Shown: positions 32,490-43,074, counted from the stretch's first letter. The stretch: 64,000 nucleotides of DNA from Aphrocallistes beatrix (GCA_963281255.1 OY725492.1:1530213-1594212); one strand, 5' to 3'. Translations and numbers: made by a program. The notes: generated by a model from the letters alone, not told the origin.

Positions 32490-32679
32490 CAGTAGAACTC
32501 GGTTAGTACGTACACTCGGGATAAGACGTACTTCGGCTTAGTACGTACTCATTTCTCTGAACCAAAATTCATTTATTATATAGATTCCTATGTACTATCA
32601 ACTCGGTTAGTACGTACTTACGGATAGTACGTACTTTTTTCCGCTTCCCGGAGGGGTACGTACTAACCGAGTTCTACTG
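32490..32679. mobile_element. 190-bp Tigger/pogo-type MITE
   Basis: The ends CAGTAGAACTCGGTTAGTAC and GTACTAACCGAGTTCTACTG are exact inverted repeats flanked by TA. GTACGTAC recurs six or more times inside. A fragment of the family is at 21218. Confidence 0.95.
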
Positions 32680-32755
32680 TATTATTCTAATTGCGTTGAT
32701 AATATTCTGTTTCATTTTTAGTGTGTGTAGTACTCATTACTTTATTGATCGCAAG

Positions 32756-34850
32756 ATGAATTTCTTGGATATTGACAAGGAAACGATTCGACAAAAGTTT
32801 GATGAAGATGGTGGTGAGGCTAAGCTGGTAGATATTCCACTGAATATGACGAGGCAAAGGGAGTTTGACAAACGGATTCGCGCCATCGAAATAAATGGGA
32901 AAATTGTGCCCTACCTAATGTGTGAAAGTTGCAAATCGATACAACTTTGGTATAAATATGATTCAAAGAAGGCATGTTGGACTAATCAGAGCGGATTGAA
33001 TGCTATGAAGAAACATCTTACAATATGTTGCAAATCGGGTGATACAAAGTCAATGGATATAAAGCGAATGCTGGAGTCTAAGGAACCATCCTCTAAACGT
33101 AAATGCCTTGATAGTCAAAATGCTAAAGGATGGAAAGACTTTGTTGTTGTCTTGTTGATCAGCTGGCAAATAACCCAACAGTTTCAATTTCTGCACATTC
33201 TAGGATAGTATCAGATGTAGCCAATTTTTCTGCTAGCGTAACTCATTCCAAAGGTTCCTTATTCGATTTTGCAATTGGACGTACACAACTAACGAATCAT
33301 CTAGTCGAACGTGGTAAAGATTCACAAATGAAACTACAGATGATATTTGACGCTGCTGTACAGCGAGCTGATTTCGGGGTAGCAGGAATTGTAGATCACT
33401 GGTCCGCGCGCCACACATATCTAGTCCCATATGGTGCTTTGGTGGTGTGTGGGATGGATAACAATTTCAATTGGTTCCATTTCCCACTCAGAGTGGAATC
33501 AATGGGAAGTGAGAAAAAAGACGCATACCATACATTTGAATTTGTGCGTAACTCTATCACTGGTAAGAAAAATACTTTTGCGAATCCTTTCTTCATTTGT
33601 TCAGATAATGAGCCCAAAATGAAAGCAGCGTTTGATGGAAGATTTGACGATCCAGGAGGATTTAGTCTCGAGGGTCGTGTTGGCTGTGTTGAGCACGCAT
33701 TATCGATTTGTATCAATGATGTTTTTGAAAAAGATTCTCAATGTGATTTAAACAAATTTATTAGCCAAATTTCTCTGATCGAAACCTTTTATAACAAAAG
33801 ACCAGGATTGGCAAACAAGTTACCCGTCTCCATTCCAGAGAAATCAACAACCATCCATGGCGATCCTATTTCAACCGATTTAATGCAGTTGTGAAAAATT
33901 ACTCCCACTATCAAATGTCGGATGACCTGGAAATTATGGAAAATTTGCCTCCTTTACATTTATGCAAAGCGGCATTCGGGATTATGGCTGATGTGAAATT
34001 TTTTCTAGACAAATTAGAGATTAATGGCCCTACTGCGCATCTATCTTTTTTGAATTACCTAACACTTGAATTCAAATTGTTCAGAAAAGAAATAGGCATC
34101 GGCAGTACCCTACAACTTTCGAAGAAAACCGCAGGTCATATACGATCAGTGATGGGGAATAAATTATGGCCTTATTCTAGTAGTTCATTTTCAAAGGCGG
34201 CTGCTTATCTTACTGGTATAAATTTTAAAGCCAAGATTAAAGATTTGATTGATTCTATTGCTCAAGATGCTACCCTCCATGATATATGCATTACGTCATT
34301 TATGGAAAGTTGGCTGAAAGAGGCTAATGATTTTGATTCAATTGTAAAGGATGAGATACGATTTATATTAAATAGTCTTCCCAAATTACTGAATGAGAAG
34401 TCAATCAATGCAAATCAGCAGGTAAAAGTCAGTTCTGCAGATTTATTTGACAGCCTATTTGATACAAACGAAGACACATCTACCACAGAAATGGAGAGTG
34501 ATGTGGACATTTTATTATCTGCGGAATTCAAAAGGTTTGAGCTTCAGCGTAAACCTACACATGATGTACAATCATTCTGGAAGGATTTTTTACTCCTCCG
34601 ACGTGCTGCAATAATTTTGTTAAGTGTGCCTGCCTCTTCTGCAGCTGTGGAACGGTTATTTAGTGAGGCTGGACTTATCCTAACCAAACTACGTAGACGC
34701 CTGGATTCTGGAAAACTAAAGGCTCTGGTTTACATTAAATATGCCTCCAAGTATACTGATTTGTATAATTTAGCCTGGCTTAGTAACTCGCCCGAAAGTT
34801 CAAGGTTGCTTTGCCAAGTACAAGTATGGATATCCTGGAATGCGAAATAG
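32756..34850 (+). pseudogene. hAT transposase, about 700 codons with two frameshifts
   Basis: It starts at ATG 32756 (MNFLDIDKETIRQKFDEDGG). A zinc-binding region (CESCKSIQ...KKHLTICC) fits a BED-like finger. The frame shifts near 33145 and again near 33850. The catalytic part reads FFICSDNEPKMKAAF (Asp), VGCVEHALSICINDV (C-x2-H) and WRSYFNRFNAVV. The C-terminal dimerisation block is SAAVERLFSEAGLILTKLRR, stop at 34850. The last frame (33891-34850) is intact over 319 codons. Upstream of the start is the TA-flanked MITE, not a promoter signal that I recognise. Confidence 0.85.
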
Positions 34851-34944
34851 AGGATGATGAAGACATACTATATAACGATTAGTTAGTATTTTTACTAAGC
34901 ATTTGTTGAATTATTATTTAGTTAGGATCAGCAAATTCAATTGG

Positions 34945-35045
34945 TTTCTGTGGGTTTTTGTGGGTTTTTCTGTGGGTTTCTGTGGGTATTTCTGTGAGTT
35001 TCTGTGGGTATTTCTGTGGGTTTCTGTGGGATTTGTGGGTATTCC
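34945..35045. repeat. Subterminal tandem array, right side, same orientation
   Basis: The same units as at 32195-32302, on the same strand, so a direct rather than inverted arrangement around the hAT gene. Confidence 0.9.
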
Positions 35046-35762
35046 CACAGAAATCATGTGGGAATGGGATGGGGATGGGTATTCAAATTCCATTCCCACG
35101 GCAACCCTGCTGGATAAACAAGAGGATTGATAAGTATACATCAGGAGAGATGCAAAATGAGATGGTGAAGCTAATGGCATTGCGGTCCTGCGACAAATTG
35201 GAGGAATTCTTCAGGATACATTATTTTGTATATTGATGGTAGATAAAACAATTGACATTTCAAACGTTGAGCAAGTTGTAATATGTATTAGGTGGGAAAG
35301 CGAAAAGTTTGAGGCTGAAGAGGAGTTTGTGGGATTGTATGAAGAGGCGTCTACTGGAGCTGAGGAAATCTATTCGGCTATTACTGATGTATTATTGAGG
35401 AGAAATCTTTCTCTTGCAAAAATCCGCGGTTTGTGTTATGATGGGGCTGCTACAATGTCAGGAGCCAAATCTGGTGTAGCAACGAGGTTGTACGCAACTG
35501 AACCCAGAGCTGTTTCCGCGCATTATTGCGGGCGCTCATTAAACTTGGTCTGTTATGATGCCATCAAGCGGTGTAAACTAATGCAGGATGCGTTGGATAC
35601 AACTAATGAAATAACTACGTATACTAAAAATGTCGGTTGACAGACCGATAGTGTTTTTAGGAAGTGTTCAAACGTGGTTAGGAAAGGAGTTGACAGTAAG
35701 AAATTGCTGACAGCAACTGGAAACAAGAAGAATCTGTTGGCTGAAGCAAACCGGAAATTGAA

Positions 35763-36778
35763 TTGCCTATTGTACCCCAAGAGTTTCAGGATATTATCTG
35801 TGAATACCAAGATTTGTTTTCTTCGATTCCTGGCATTGCTAAGGCAGAAGAATTTCAAATAAAAACTGGACATCATCAAGCAGTTAGAAACCCACCACGA
35901 ATGGTCCCACAAGCCTACCAAAAAGAAGTTAGCCTGCAGATCGAAGAAATGTTAAGAAGGAAAATCATTAGAGTCTCGAGTAGTTCTTGGATTTCTCCCC
36001 CACTAATAGTCCATAAAAAGATAAAGTTAAGTTGACTAATTCACGAATTAATGAATAATTCGAATAATTCGAATAATTCATAATTCATCAAGCCTGAGAA
36101 GAATTATTCAAAATTGGAAGTTTTTTGCAAGATAAAAAACATGAATTATATGAATAATTCATAATTCAGGATTCTGAATCATTCGAATAATTCATATTTC
36201 CTGAATTATGAATTATTTGAATAATTCATAATTCAAGAATTATGAATTATTCGAATTATTCATTAATTCATGAATTAGACAACCTAGCTTATGATTGACT
36301 AATTCATGCTTGAATTATGAATTATTCGAATAATTCATAATTCTTTGCCATTTTTTTATGAATTAGTCAACTTAGAGATAGAGTAACACAAAAAGGATGC
36401 TTACCCCTTCCACTTCAGGATCAAGCACAGGATAAATTATTTGGAATTAAATATTTTACGAAATTTGATCTTAATTCTGGATATTGGCAGATACCGGTCC
36501 GAGAATGTGATCGAGAAAAAACAGCTTTCTCACCCGTTCCAGGAATGGGACTTTGTGAGTTCAATGTTTTACCCTTCGGAGTTACTGGAGGACCGAGTGC
36601 ATTCCAACGGATAATGGATGAAGTACTCCGTGGTATAGAGAAAAACATTGATAGTTTCATTGATGATATTCTTGTGTTTTCACCAGATTTAGGAACTCAT
36701 AAAGCAGCTTTACGTGCTGTATTTGACAAGTTAAGGAAATACAAATTTTGGGAAAGACAAAGTTATTTATTTAGGACA
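35763..36778 (+). pseudogene. Ty3/gypsy reverse transcriptase, interrupted
   Basis: First part of a Ty3/gypsy pol. Before an inserted repeat (36029-36375) it reads EYQDLFSSIPGIAKAEEF, IEEMLRRKIIRVSSSSWISP. After it come FTKFDLNSGYWQIPVRECD (first catalytic Asp), LPFGVTGGPSAFQRIMDEVL and FIDDILVF (the Asp pair). The catalytic residues are intact. It then runs into the mariner derivative, beyond which GAGMEPEISKVDAIENWI continues the same protein (37328-37447). Confidence 0.85.
36029..36375. mobile_element. AT-rich inverted-repeat element built of GAATTATTCGAATAATTC words
   Basis: The outer ends AAGTTGACTAATTCA and TGAATTAGTCAACTTA are inverted repeats. The interior is dense in TGAATTATTCGAATAATTCA palindromes. 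It splits the gypsy RT between IVHKK and its continuation. An 8-bp duplication could not be fixed. Confidence 0.8.
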
Positions 36779-36780
36779 TA

Positions 36781-37325
36781 CGAGGGGATATCGTAAAGTT
36801 TTAATTATCACCCGGAGGTTATTGAGCTATGTTGATGACATTTTGTCAGTGTAATCACTGGTCCTTATGCGCATGATGGTGCGAAAATGTTCTTTTAACT
36901 TCTTTTACTTTTTTAACTGATGACGCTAGATTTCAGTAACCTTGGATGGAAAAGGTTGAGTCTCGCAGCGTGATTAAGTTCCTGCATTTAAAGGGTTACA
37001 GTGCCTGGAAAATCTATGAAGAAATGAAGGCTGTCTATGGTGATGATTGCCCGTCATATGACACTGTTGTGAGGTGGAAAAGGAATTTCCAAACTTTTAA
37101 AAGATTTGATGACACAGATGAGGTCATTCAAGAGGTGGAACAGTGGTTTCAATGCAATCTGAGGACTTCTACAATGACGGCCTGCGGAAGATCAAGAAAC
37201 GGTGGGAGAAATGTGTGACTCTCTGGAAGGTGACTATGGAGAGAAGTCTTAAGTACCAAAAGACTAAATGAAGTTTCTGCCTCCTTTACTTCATGTTATA
37301 ATTAAAACATTACGATACCCCCTCG
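36781..37325 (+). mobile_element. mariner internal-deletion derivative, 545 bp
   Basis: The termini CGAGGGGATATCGTAAAG and CATTACGATACCCCCTCG lie next to TA on each side. It contains the N-terminal HTH of a mariner transposase (SRSVIKFLHLKGYSAWKIYE, PSYDTVVRWKRNF) fused after about 65 codons to the extreme C-terminus (EVEQWFQ, then in another frame YNDGLRKIKKRWEKCV and GDYGEKS). The whole catalytic domain is deleted. Removing the element restores the gypsy reading LGH-TFSGAG. Confidence 0.9.
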
Positions 37326-37327
37326 TA

Positions 37328-37447
37328 CATTTTCAGGAGCAGGCATGGAACCTGAAATTTCCAAGGTTGATGCAATCGAAAATTGGATTCGCCCTAGATG
37401 CCAAAAAAGAGGTTAAACAATTTTTGGGATTGGCAAGTTATTATAGA
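37328..37447 (+). pseudogene. Ty3/gypsy RT-RNase H connection fragment
   Basis: GAGMEPEISKVDAIENWIRP, then, after a 1-2 base shift, AKKEVKQFLGLASYYRR. Broken off by the G6/C6 palindrome element. Confidence 0.8.
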
Positions 37448-37865
37448 CGCTGTAGGGTTTCAGTTGGGGGGGGGGGTTGCCCCATATTTGGGGGGGACCC
37501 CCCATTTCTATCAAATTTTGGATCCCATTTCGGGGGGTACCCCCCAATTTGTATTATTATTATCCTCGATTTGGGGGGTACCCCCCAATTATTTCTATTT
37601 TAGCAGTCTATATGGGGGGTCCCCTCCAAAATTGGGGGGTACACCCCCCAAATTGACATTTAGATTTCTGTCTAGGGGAACCCCCCAAATTTGGGGGGGT
37701 CCCCCCGATTTTATCATTAGTCATATTTTAATTTGGGGGGGATCCCCCCATTTATAATTTTATGAAAAGTATTACCCATTTGTTTCTACTACTACTAATG
37801 TTTTGGCAATTAATGTTTACTATTTAATGTTGATATAACCTGACAATTTATAATTGAATTGTATT

Positions 37866-38089
37866 TCAGAGCCGTAAGAGCTGTTCGACCGAAGTCAGCC
37901 CATAGGAAACCGCCCCTGCTCTCCCCGTCCGCTGCGAATAGTTTTAGACGATTTAGAAAGATCACTATTCTGAAAAGTGCAATGCCTGACGGCTTCTACG
38001 CCATGACTGGTCCGGCCCCGACCTGTTGTGGAAAGGGGCGGCCAGTTATGGCATCCACAATTGCTCCTCTCGTACCAGTTAAGGCGTGA
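37866..38089 (+). CDS. Short open frame, unknown, possible exon
   Basis: The only GC-rich coding-like stretch in the interior of the palindrome element. It follows a TTGTATTTCAG that could be a splice acceptor and reads RAVRAVRPKSAHRKPPLLSP, FRRFRKITILKSAMPDGFYA, then GRPVMASTIAPL, stop at 38089. Basic, proline-rich, no family recognised. Could be chance. Confidence 0.25.
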
Positions 38090-38329
38090 CAGGTCGATTC
38101 AAAGGTGGTGTTATAACGAGAAACATTGAGAATACCAAAATACTGAGATTGTGCACTTTTTAATTTGGGTTTTATACTCTAATCGAGTGTTAATTGAAGA
38201 CTCATATGAAAACTTGAAAAGTAGTTAATCTTGCTGTGCTTTCAAGGGATTATTATCACACAGCTACAATTTGATGTCATTACGGGCTACGCACTTAGTA
38301 TCCATGACCTACTGGATACCACCAGTAAG

Positions 38330-38575
38330 TACTGTACTTGTACATACTTCTACGTATACTACATGCTATCATCTGTAGCACTATCTGGTTAGAAACGGAC
38401 ATTTTCACATTCATCGACGACACATGGAACAAGTTTTCATATAAAGGCTTTAATCCAAAGAAAGGTCGAAATATACCGAGTAAATTCGGGATTTATATTG
38501 AAAATTCTTGTCTCCACTACGAACCCATAGTTTCAGTCATTCGAAAGGGGTACTCAAAAGAAAAATGATGAAATA
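38330..38575 (+). CDS. Short open frame, unknown
   Basis: About 60 codons from LETDIFTFIDDTWNKFSYKG to VIRKGYSKEK. Polar, no family recognised. It may belong with 37866-38089 or be chance. Confidence 0.2.
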
Positions 38576-38902
38576 GTAACACTTTTAGAGAAGTTTAGAG
38601 AAATTTAGATAATTTAGTATTTTGTGATTCATTTAGATTATAGAGATGAAATGTATGATCATTTGACATGCTGGTAGAAAATAAATTAAATTTCTGCAAT
38701 CTGCATTCGTTTATCTTAATTTAGGTATATTCTATAAGCGAGAAAGTGGAGGGTAAAGCTGATACAAAATGAAGCCTTTGGGCTTGAAAACATTAAAATC
38801 AAGAAAATCGTATTAGTTTCATCGTTCCTATGCATAAGGAAGTGAAGAAGTGAAACTGAGTAAATGTTGATTATATTTTTTCAATTGTAAAAAAATGAAA
38901 CT

Positions 38903-38965
38903 CGGGCCGTATTTGACATAGAAAAAAATAAGCGCTGGGTCGCTTATTGAGGGAAATACGGTATA
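38903..38965. repeat. Small hairpin element
   Basis: GGGCCGTATTT and AAATACGGT surround AATAAGCGCTGGGTCGCTTATT, itself a hairpin. It looks like a tiny MITE remnant. Confidence 0.45.
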
Positions 38966-39449
38966 TATCGATGCCTAAAACGTAGAGAAAATTAGTTTGC
39001 AATCTATGGATTATGAAAAATATGATTTTTGAGCGTACTCGATTACCCTAACTAGCCGTTGAGAGCAAGCCTCTTCGATTATTTTGGTATTACACAATAC
39101 TTCGTCTAAACAATAAATATCGGCCCAGTAAAAACAACCTAGGATGTAATCTAAACTGCGGAATTCGAATTCAGAATATTTAAATATTGATCAAAGTTGA
39201 ATCACATTGCTTACATTCTTGAAAAATAACACGTAATCAATAGGTTTTCAATGCTCTATTATTAGAATAGAAGACACAGACACGCCCAGACACACTCAAA
39301 GATACAACAAAAAAATCGAAATAATACAGAATCTTAAAGATTAACGATGTATTAATGCTTGTTTCCCCCCAAATTAAAATATGACTAATGATAAAATCGG
39401 GGGACCCCCCCCCCCCCAAATTTGGGGGGGTCCCCCTAGGCAGAAATCT

Positions 39450-39960
39450 AAATGTGAAGAAAACTTGTAGAGCTTTAGGAATACGTAAGACACATACTTC
39501 AGCGTATCACTCTCAAGGAAATTTGTTGGTGGAGAGAAGTAATAGAACGATATTGCAAATGTTAAGATGTTATGTGAACGAAAGCTGGGAATGGGAAAAG
39601 TATCTTCCTTTAAAAAAAAGTATAAAGGTATCTTCCTTTAAAGTTAGCTAAATTGAGAGACTTTGTGGAAGGGCACGTGGTAGAAGCTCAAAATCAGCAG
39701 AAAATTTATAATGATAGAAGATCCAAATTCTCGAATTCATTCAGAGAAGGAGATCCGGTTTTTCTTTTTATACCGCATGGAGGAGTACAAAGGAAGCTAA
39801 GATATAAGTAGGAAGGGGGGTGGAAAGCCAAGGAAGTAAAGGGTTCCGTAGATATAGAAATTTTACACATAGACGGGAGATACAAGGTTGTTCACATTAA
39901 CAGATTGCAGTGTCATATAGCAGAAACTTGGAAAGGTCACTACACTTCCTAGCCCAGTCT
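39450..39960 (+). pseudogene. Ty3/gypsy integrase C-terminal half
   Basis: TCRALGIRKTHTSAYHSQGN and LLVERSNRTILQMLRCYVNE carry the third catalytic residue (Glu of VER.NR). It continues through SWEWEKYLP, a small duplication (TATCTTCCTTTAAA, 39601-39645) and KLRDFVEGHVVEAQNQQKIY, REGDPVFLF to RYKVVHINRLQCHIAETWKG, the usual chromo-like tail region. The first half of integrase and RNase H are lost where the palindrome element sits. Confidence 0.8.
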
Positions 39961-40344
39961 TAGAAGGTGATGAAGGGTTGGAAGAAGAACCACAGCAACC
40001 TGATCTGACACTGCATGGCAGGTCTTTCAATGATCCATTTGAAAACAGTCAAATGCATTCGAAGTTAGGAAATGATCCAACTTCAAACGGGTCATTGTGT
40101 GATTCGTTCCAAGACACTTTCTTGATAAATCATGCAATCGTAAAGAAACGGAGACAGAAGAATGCAATAATGAACCTTTATTGGATTCTTCAACACTCCA
40201 CGATCTAAGTGGACAATATTTCAGTGAGAGTACTCCCAAAAATATTAAGATTGATCGACCACGAAGATCACGGAGGCTTCCGGAAAAAAATGCAAGATTA
40301 TATATTGTACTAAAGTTGGGAAACTCGAGGACGAGTTTTTCTTG

Positions 40345-40570
40345 CCGAGGAGGTATATAACGGATGCAATAAATACGGATAGTTTAAATAGGTTAGCAAT
40401 ACTATTACAAAGTTAAAGAGAGATTTAGGCTAGGATCGATAGGAGTAATTCGTTAGTAAAGTTAATTGGTAATAATTAGTATAAATACTTAGTCAGTATG
40501 TTTGGAAAGAGATTATTTCGTGTTAATTAAACCTCCTTACGTATATTATTCAATATTGGAACTGATTTGC
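40345..40570 (+). repeat. Probable 3' LTR of the Ty3/gypsy relic
   Basis: ACTCGAGGACGAGTTTTTCT and GCCGAGGAGG, a polypurine tract, precede TATATAACGGATGC, where LTRs of this type usually begin. About 200 bp follow before the GC-tipped repeat. No 5' LTR was found for comparison, so the borders are approximate. Confidence 0.55.
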
Positions 40571-40603
40571 TATATATTATAATGAGTAGATAATCTATGA
40601 GTC

Positions 40604-41003
40604 TGTCCTATCATCATGGAATTATGACGTAATTGTCACCTTTTTATAATAAAAAATTTTAGTTTTTCGACTATAACTCAGTCATTTTAGTTGATAGAAG
40701 GCCGAAATAGGGAATGTGTATATTGATATATGTATCTCAAATACACGTATACAAGATACAACTATCATCAAAAAATGATGGCTCATCACTCTGTAATGAC
40801 GTCATCATTACGCAGCTAAAATCGTAAAATTGGCAAATTTTGTCATTCTTAGAGTGATATCGATTACAACAGCAAGACCGACGTATTTGGATTTGATTAT
40901 CTACCTAATAATTGATTAATGTAAGCCCAGGCGCACGCAGGGCGCCTCTGGTGGACACAAAGTGTCCGCCAGCCGCGCAGCGCAAGCAAGCGAAGCGCGT
41001 TTG
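40604..41003 (+). mobile_element. GC-tipped dispersed repeat, 5'-truncated copy
   Basis: It starts in the body at CATCATGGAATTATGACGTA, lacks the first 100 bp and has a complete three-hairpin tip ending CGAAGCGCGTTTG. It lies just downstream of the end of the RNF213-like gene. Confidence 0.8.
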
Positions 41004-41128
41004 TTTGTATTAATCTAGCAATATATCCGATCATTTAATATTTATAAAGGGATTGTCATGTTTCTACTGAAAAGAATAACGTAAATCTGGTAATAACTGG
41101 TTTATCTTAAGGAAAGTAAGAGACCTGC

Positions 41129-41134
41129 TTTATT
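41129..41134 (-). promoter_or_regulatory. Candidate polyadenylation signal AATAAA
   Basis: AATAAA on the minus strand, 28 bp after the TGA that closes the last visible RNF213-like exon. Consistent with the transcript ending here, but not proof. Confidence 0.4.
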
Positions 41135-41161
41135 TGTAACACACAATACAATATCAAATAA

Positions 41162-41605
41162 TCAAACTAACCATAAAGTAAGACGATAGACTTCATAGTC
41201 TTCTGTATTTCTGGAGAAAGAGACTATTTCTCGTACAACAGGCTGCCACTTAATAACATTTGATTCAAATCTTCGTAATTGTTCTACGCTTTCAATTTGT
41301 TCTTTACTTAGATTATTAGTTAACGAAATGATCTCTTCTAATATCATAAGTTCCAGGAAGTCTAATCTGTTTACGTTATCCTCACTTAATTTTGAGAGAC
41401 GAGGTAAAAGACTATCTCCTAAACAATCGTCTAATAGAAAGGCTTTCTTAAAAAGCTCAAGAATTTGTTTAGACTCTCTAAATGCGTAATGAATCCTTGG
41501 AATTGAGAGTGTAATACTTGAGTAAAGATTTCTTTCTTCAATGAGATCATGATCATTTGGTTCAAAAGTTTTTTCTAAACATCGTAAAATGACGAATTGA
41601 TATAC
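41162..41605 (-). CDS. RNF213-like: RNF213-like gene, exon 5 (last visible)
   Basis: The acceptor TATATATTTTAG precedes 41605. The frame encodes VYQFVILRCLEKTF, PRIHYAFRESKQILELFKKA and LEEIISLTNNLSKEQIESVE to LTLWLV and TGA. In human RNF213 this region (an all-helical linker) is followed by more helical sequence and then the RING. A GTTAGT donor at 41171 could allow continuation, but the next acceptor that I see (TTATTCTTTTCAG, about 41070) gives a stop after eight codons. Either the protein ends here without a RING or the next exon lies outside the window. Confidence 0.7.
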   Translation of the reverse strand, partial: VYQFVILRCLEKTFEPNDHDLIEERNLYSSITLSIPRIHYAFRESKQILELFKKAFLLDDCLGDSLLPRLSKLSEDNVNRLDFLELMILEEIISLTNNLSKEQIESVEQLRRFESNVIKWQPVVREIVSFSRNTEDYEVYRLTLWLV

Positions 41606-42073
41606 CTAAAATATATAAAAATGAATCGATGTATTTGGCTTAATCTTCCACAATTACTTCATTCACTCCCTGGACAAAGTATTCGTATGTACACCCTAAT
41701 ATTTCCAGCTAAATTGTTATAATACTAATCCATTTATGAAGCCAACAACATTTATTCAGTAACATATACAGTAAATCTGGCTTAATGTTCGTTCTCTTTA
41801 CATTCAAATTACTCACTTTATAAGCTTTCAACTACTTTCTTCCGAAGATTATAAAGTTATCATATTTGTATGGTAAATTTTGGGGTGTACGAATACTGTT
41901 GTCCAGAAAGTGCACACAGGCAGTGTACACATATAGTCTATGTTGTCTGTACTTGGGTTAAAAAGAAATTCAAGGCTGATCCCTACCTGTAGCAGTATAC
42001 TGCATGATATACTGTTAGCAATTTTTAGAATTAGTTTTCCAAATTATGAATTGCATTTTCAATTAACTAATTA

Positions 42074-42466
42074 CAGTCGAACCTGCCATAACGGCCACTC
42101 TATATAACGGTTACCTGTCTATAGAGGTCACCAATGAACAGTCCCGTCCGAAATTCCATAATATTGAACCTGTGTATAGCGGTCACCTGCTCAACGCGGC
42201 CAGCGGCAACCCGTTTGTAGTCCCTTACTGACCTTTAAGCTGTGTATAACGGCCATCACCTTTTCACCATTTTATGTGTTTATTACAGGACTTGTTACGA
42301 ACGATAAACAAGTTTCATGTAATTGCTTCAAGTATTGGAACTACATGTAGTAACTATGTTTCATTCTAGATAGGATTAAGACAATCACCTGTATATAACG
42401 GTCACCTGTGTATAACGGCCAATTTTATCCAGTCCCTTGGGTGGCTGTTATATACAGGTTCCACTG
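42074..42466. mobile_element. 393-bp Tigger-type MITE in the last RNF213-like intron
   Basis: The ends CAGTCGAACCTGCCATAACG and TATATACAGGTTCCACTG are inverted and flanked by TA. TATAACGGYCACCTG words repeat in both orientations. A decayed relative lies at 62411-62820. Confidence 0.9.
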
Positions 42467-42734
42467 TATATGTATTATTAAAACCAAAGTATGCAGCTAT
42501 CTCTAAGAGGAATATTTTAAAATATTTGAAATTTAATAAACGTATTTTCTTAGAATTTTGGCAGAATTTTACATAAAAAGTGGTCATTGGTGATTCGTAA
42601 CGAACGTTATGCTTTGGCTATTAACAGAAAATGATTAATCGTCTAATAAACTCAAGTTGATCAGAATCAGCACACAAAATTATGTTATATTGCATAGGAG
42701 TTCAGGGTTACCTGGTCACTCCTCTGCAAAAATG

Positions 42735-42935
42735 GAAAACAATTTTTCACACCTTTTGTATACAATACTATGTACGGCTTCACTCTCACATTAGAAATCA
42801 TTGTACGACACCTATTGTAGGCTGTCATTGTTATTAATACTTCAAAGCAAAAACTTATATAGATGTCTCAATTATATTATAGTGTATGGCAGTAAAAAAG
42901 GTTGTATATTTTCACACATTTATATACATATTTTC
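42735..42935 (-). repeat. Dispersed repeat R2, copy 3
   Basis: The reverse complement of 6595-6790 and 8883-9057 (TGTCATTGTTATTAATACTT, AGTGTATGGCAGTAAAAAAG). Confidence 0.75.
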
Positions 42936-43074
42936 ACACGATTTGACGAATTTTGAAAATTATGCTAGAGACTAGCTACTAACGGTTGACATGGGGGTTT
43001 TAGTGGTGTAGAATTCGAATATTATATTTTCAGATTGATATGATAATTTCTTTACATTTGTTTACAATATTTAT

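Larger units (their letters stand above)
32109..35109 (+). mobile_element. Complete 3.0-kb hAT transposon
   Basis: The ends CAGGGTTGCCGTGGGAAT and ATTCCCACGGCAACCCTG are exact inverted repeats. A perfect 8-bp duplication, CTGGATAA, lies at 32101-32108 and 35110-35117. Subterminal arrays of TTTCTGTGGGTATTTC-type words occur at both ends but in the same strand orientation. It contains a damaged transposase gene and a 190-bp MITE. Confidence 0.95.
31640..35640 (+). pseudogene. TTF-zinc-finger hAT transposase relic, split by a nested hAT
   Basis: Relative of the ZMYM/ZNF862 and '52 kDa repressor' type hAT proteins. Before the nested element: NQPSGLNFPQRAFGKTSVVK, SFQAQQ, a broken TTF finger, SNWKDATAKLMKHEGSRCHK, and finally LRSEDNPKLVDWI. 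It resumes exactly after it: NKRIDKYTSGEMQNEMVKLM. Then the catalytic part follows: MVDKTIDISNVEQVVICIRW (first Asp), EEFVGLYEEAST, GLCYDGAATMSGAKSGVATR (second Asp), HYCGRSLNLVCYD. The frame is lost several times and the sequence ends at about 35640 at a junction with gypsy sequence. The C-terminal third and dimerisation block are missing. Confidence 0.8.
37450..39452. mobile_element. Unusual element with arrays of G6-N2-C6 palindromes
   Basis: The left arm (37450-37750) holds eight palindromes of the form GGGGGGTACCCCCC. The right end (39362-39452) is the reverse complement of 37660-37752, so it is an inverted-repeat element with a truncated right arm. It sits inside the gypsy relic, between the RT-RNase H connection and the integrase. 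The 1.6-kb interior is AT-rich and has no recognised transposase. Confidence 0.7.

Noticed and set aside
37450-37752. CRISPR-like palindromic repeat array
   Set aside because: The intervals of 27-30 bp between palindromes might suggest spacers, but the palindromes vary, two intervals are only about 6-8 bp, and the array lies in the arm of an inverted-repeat element inside a retrotransposon.
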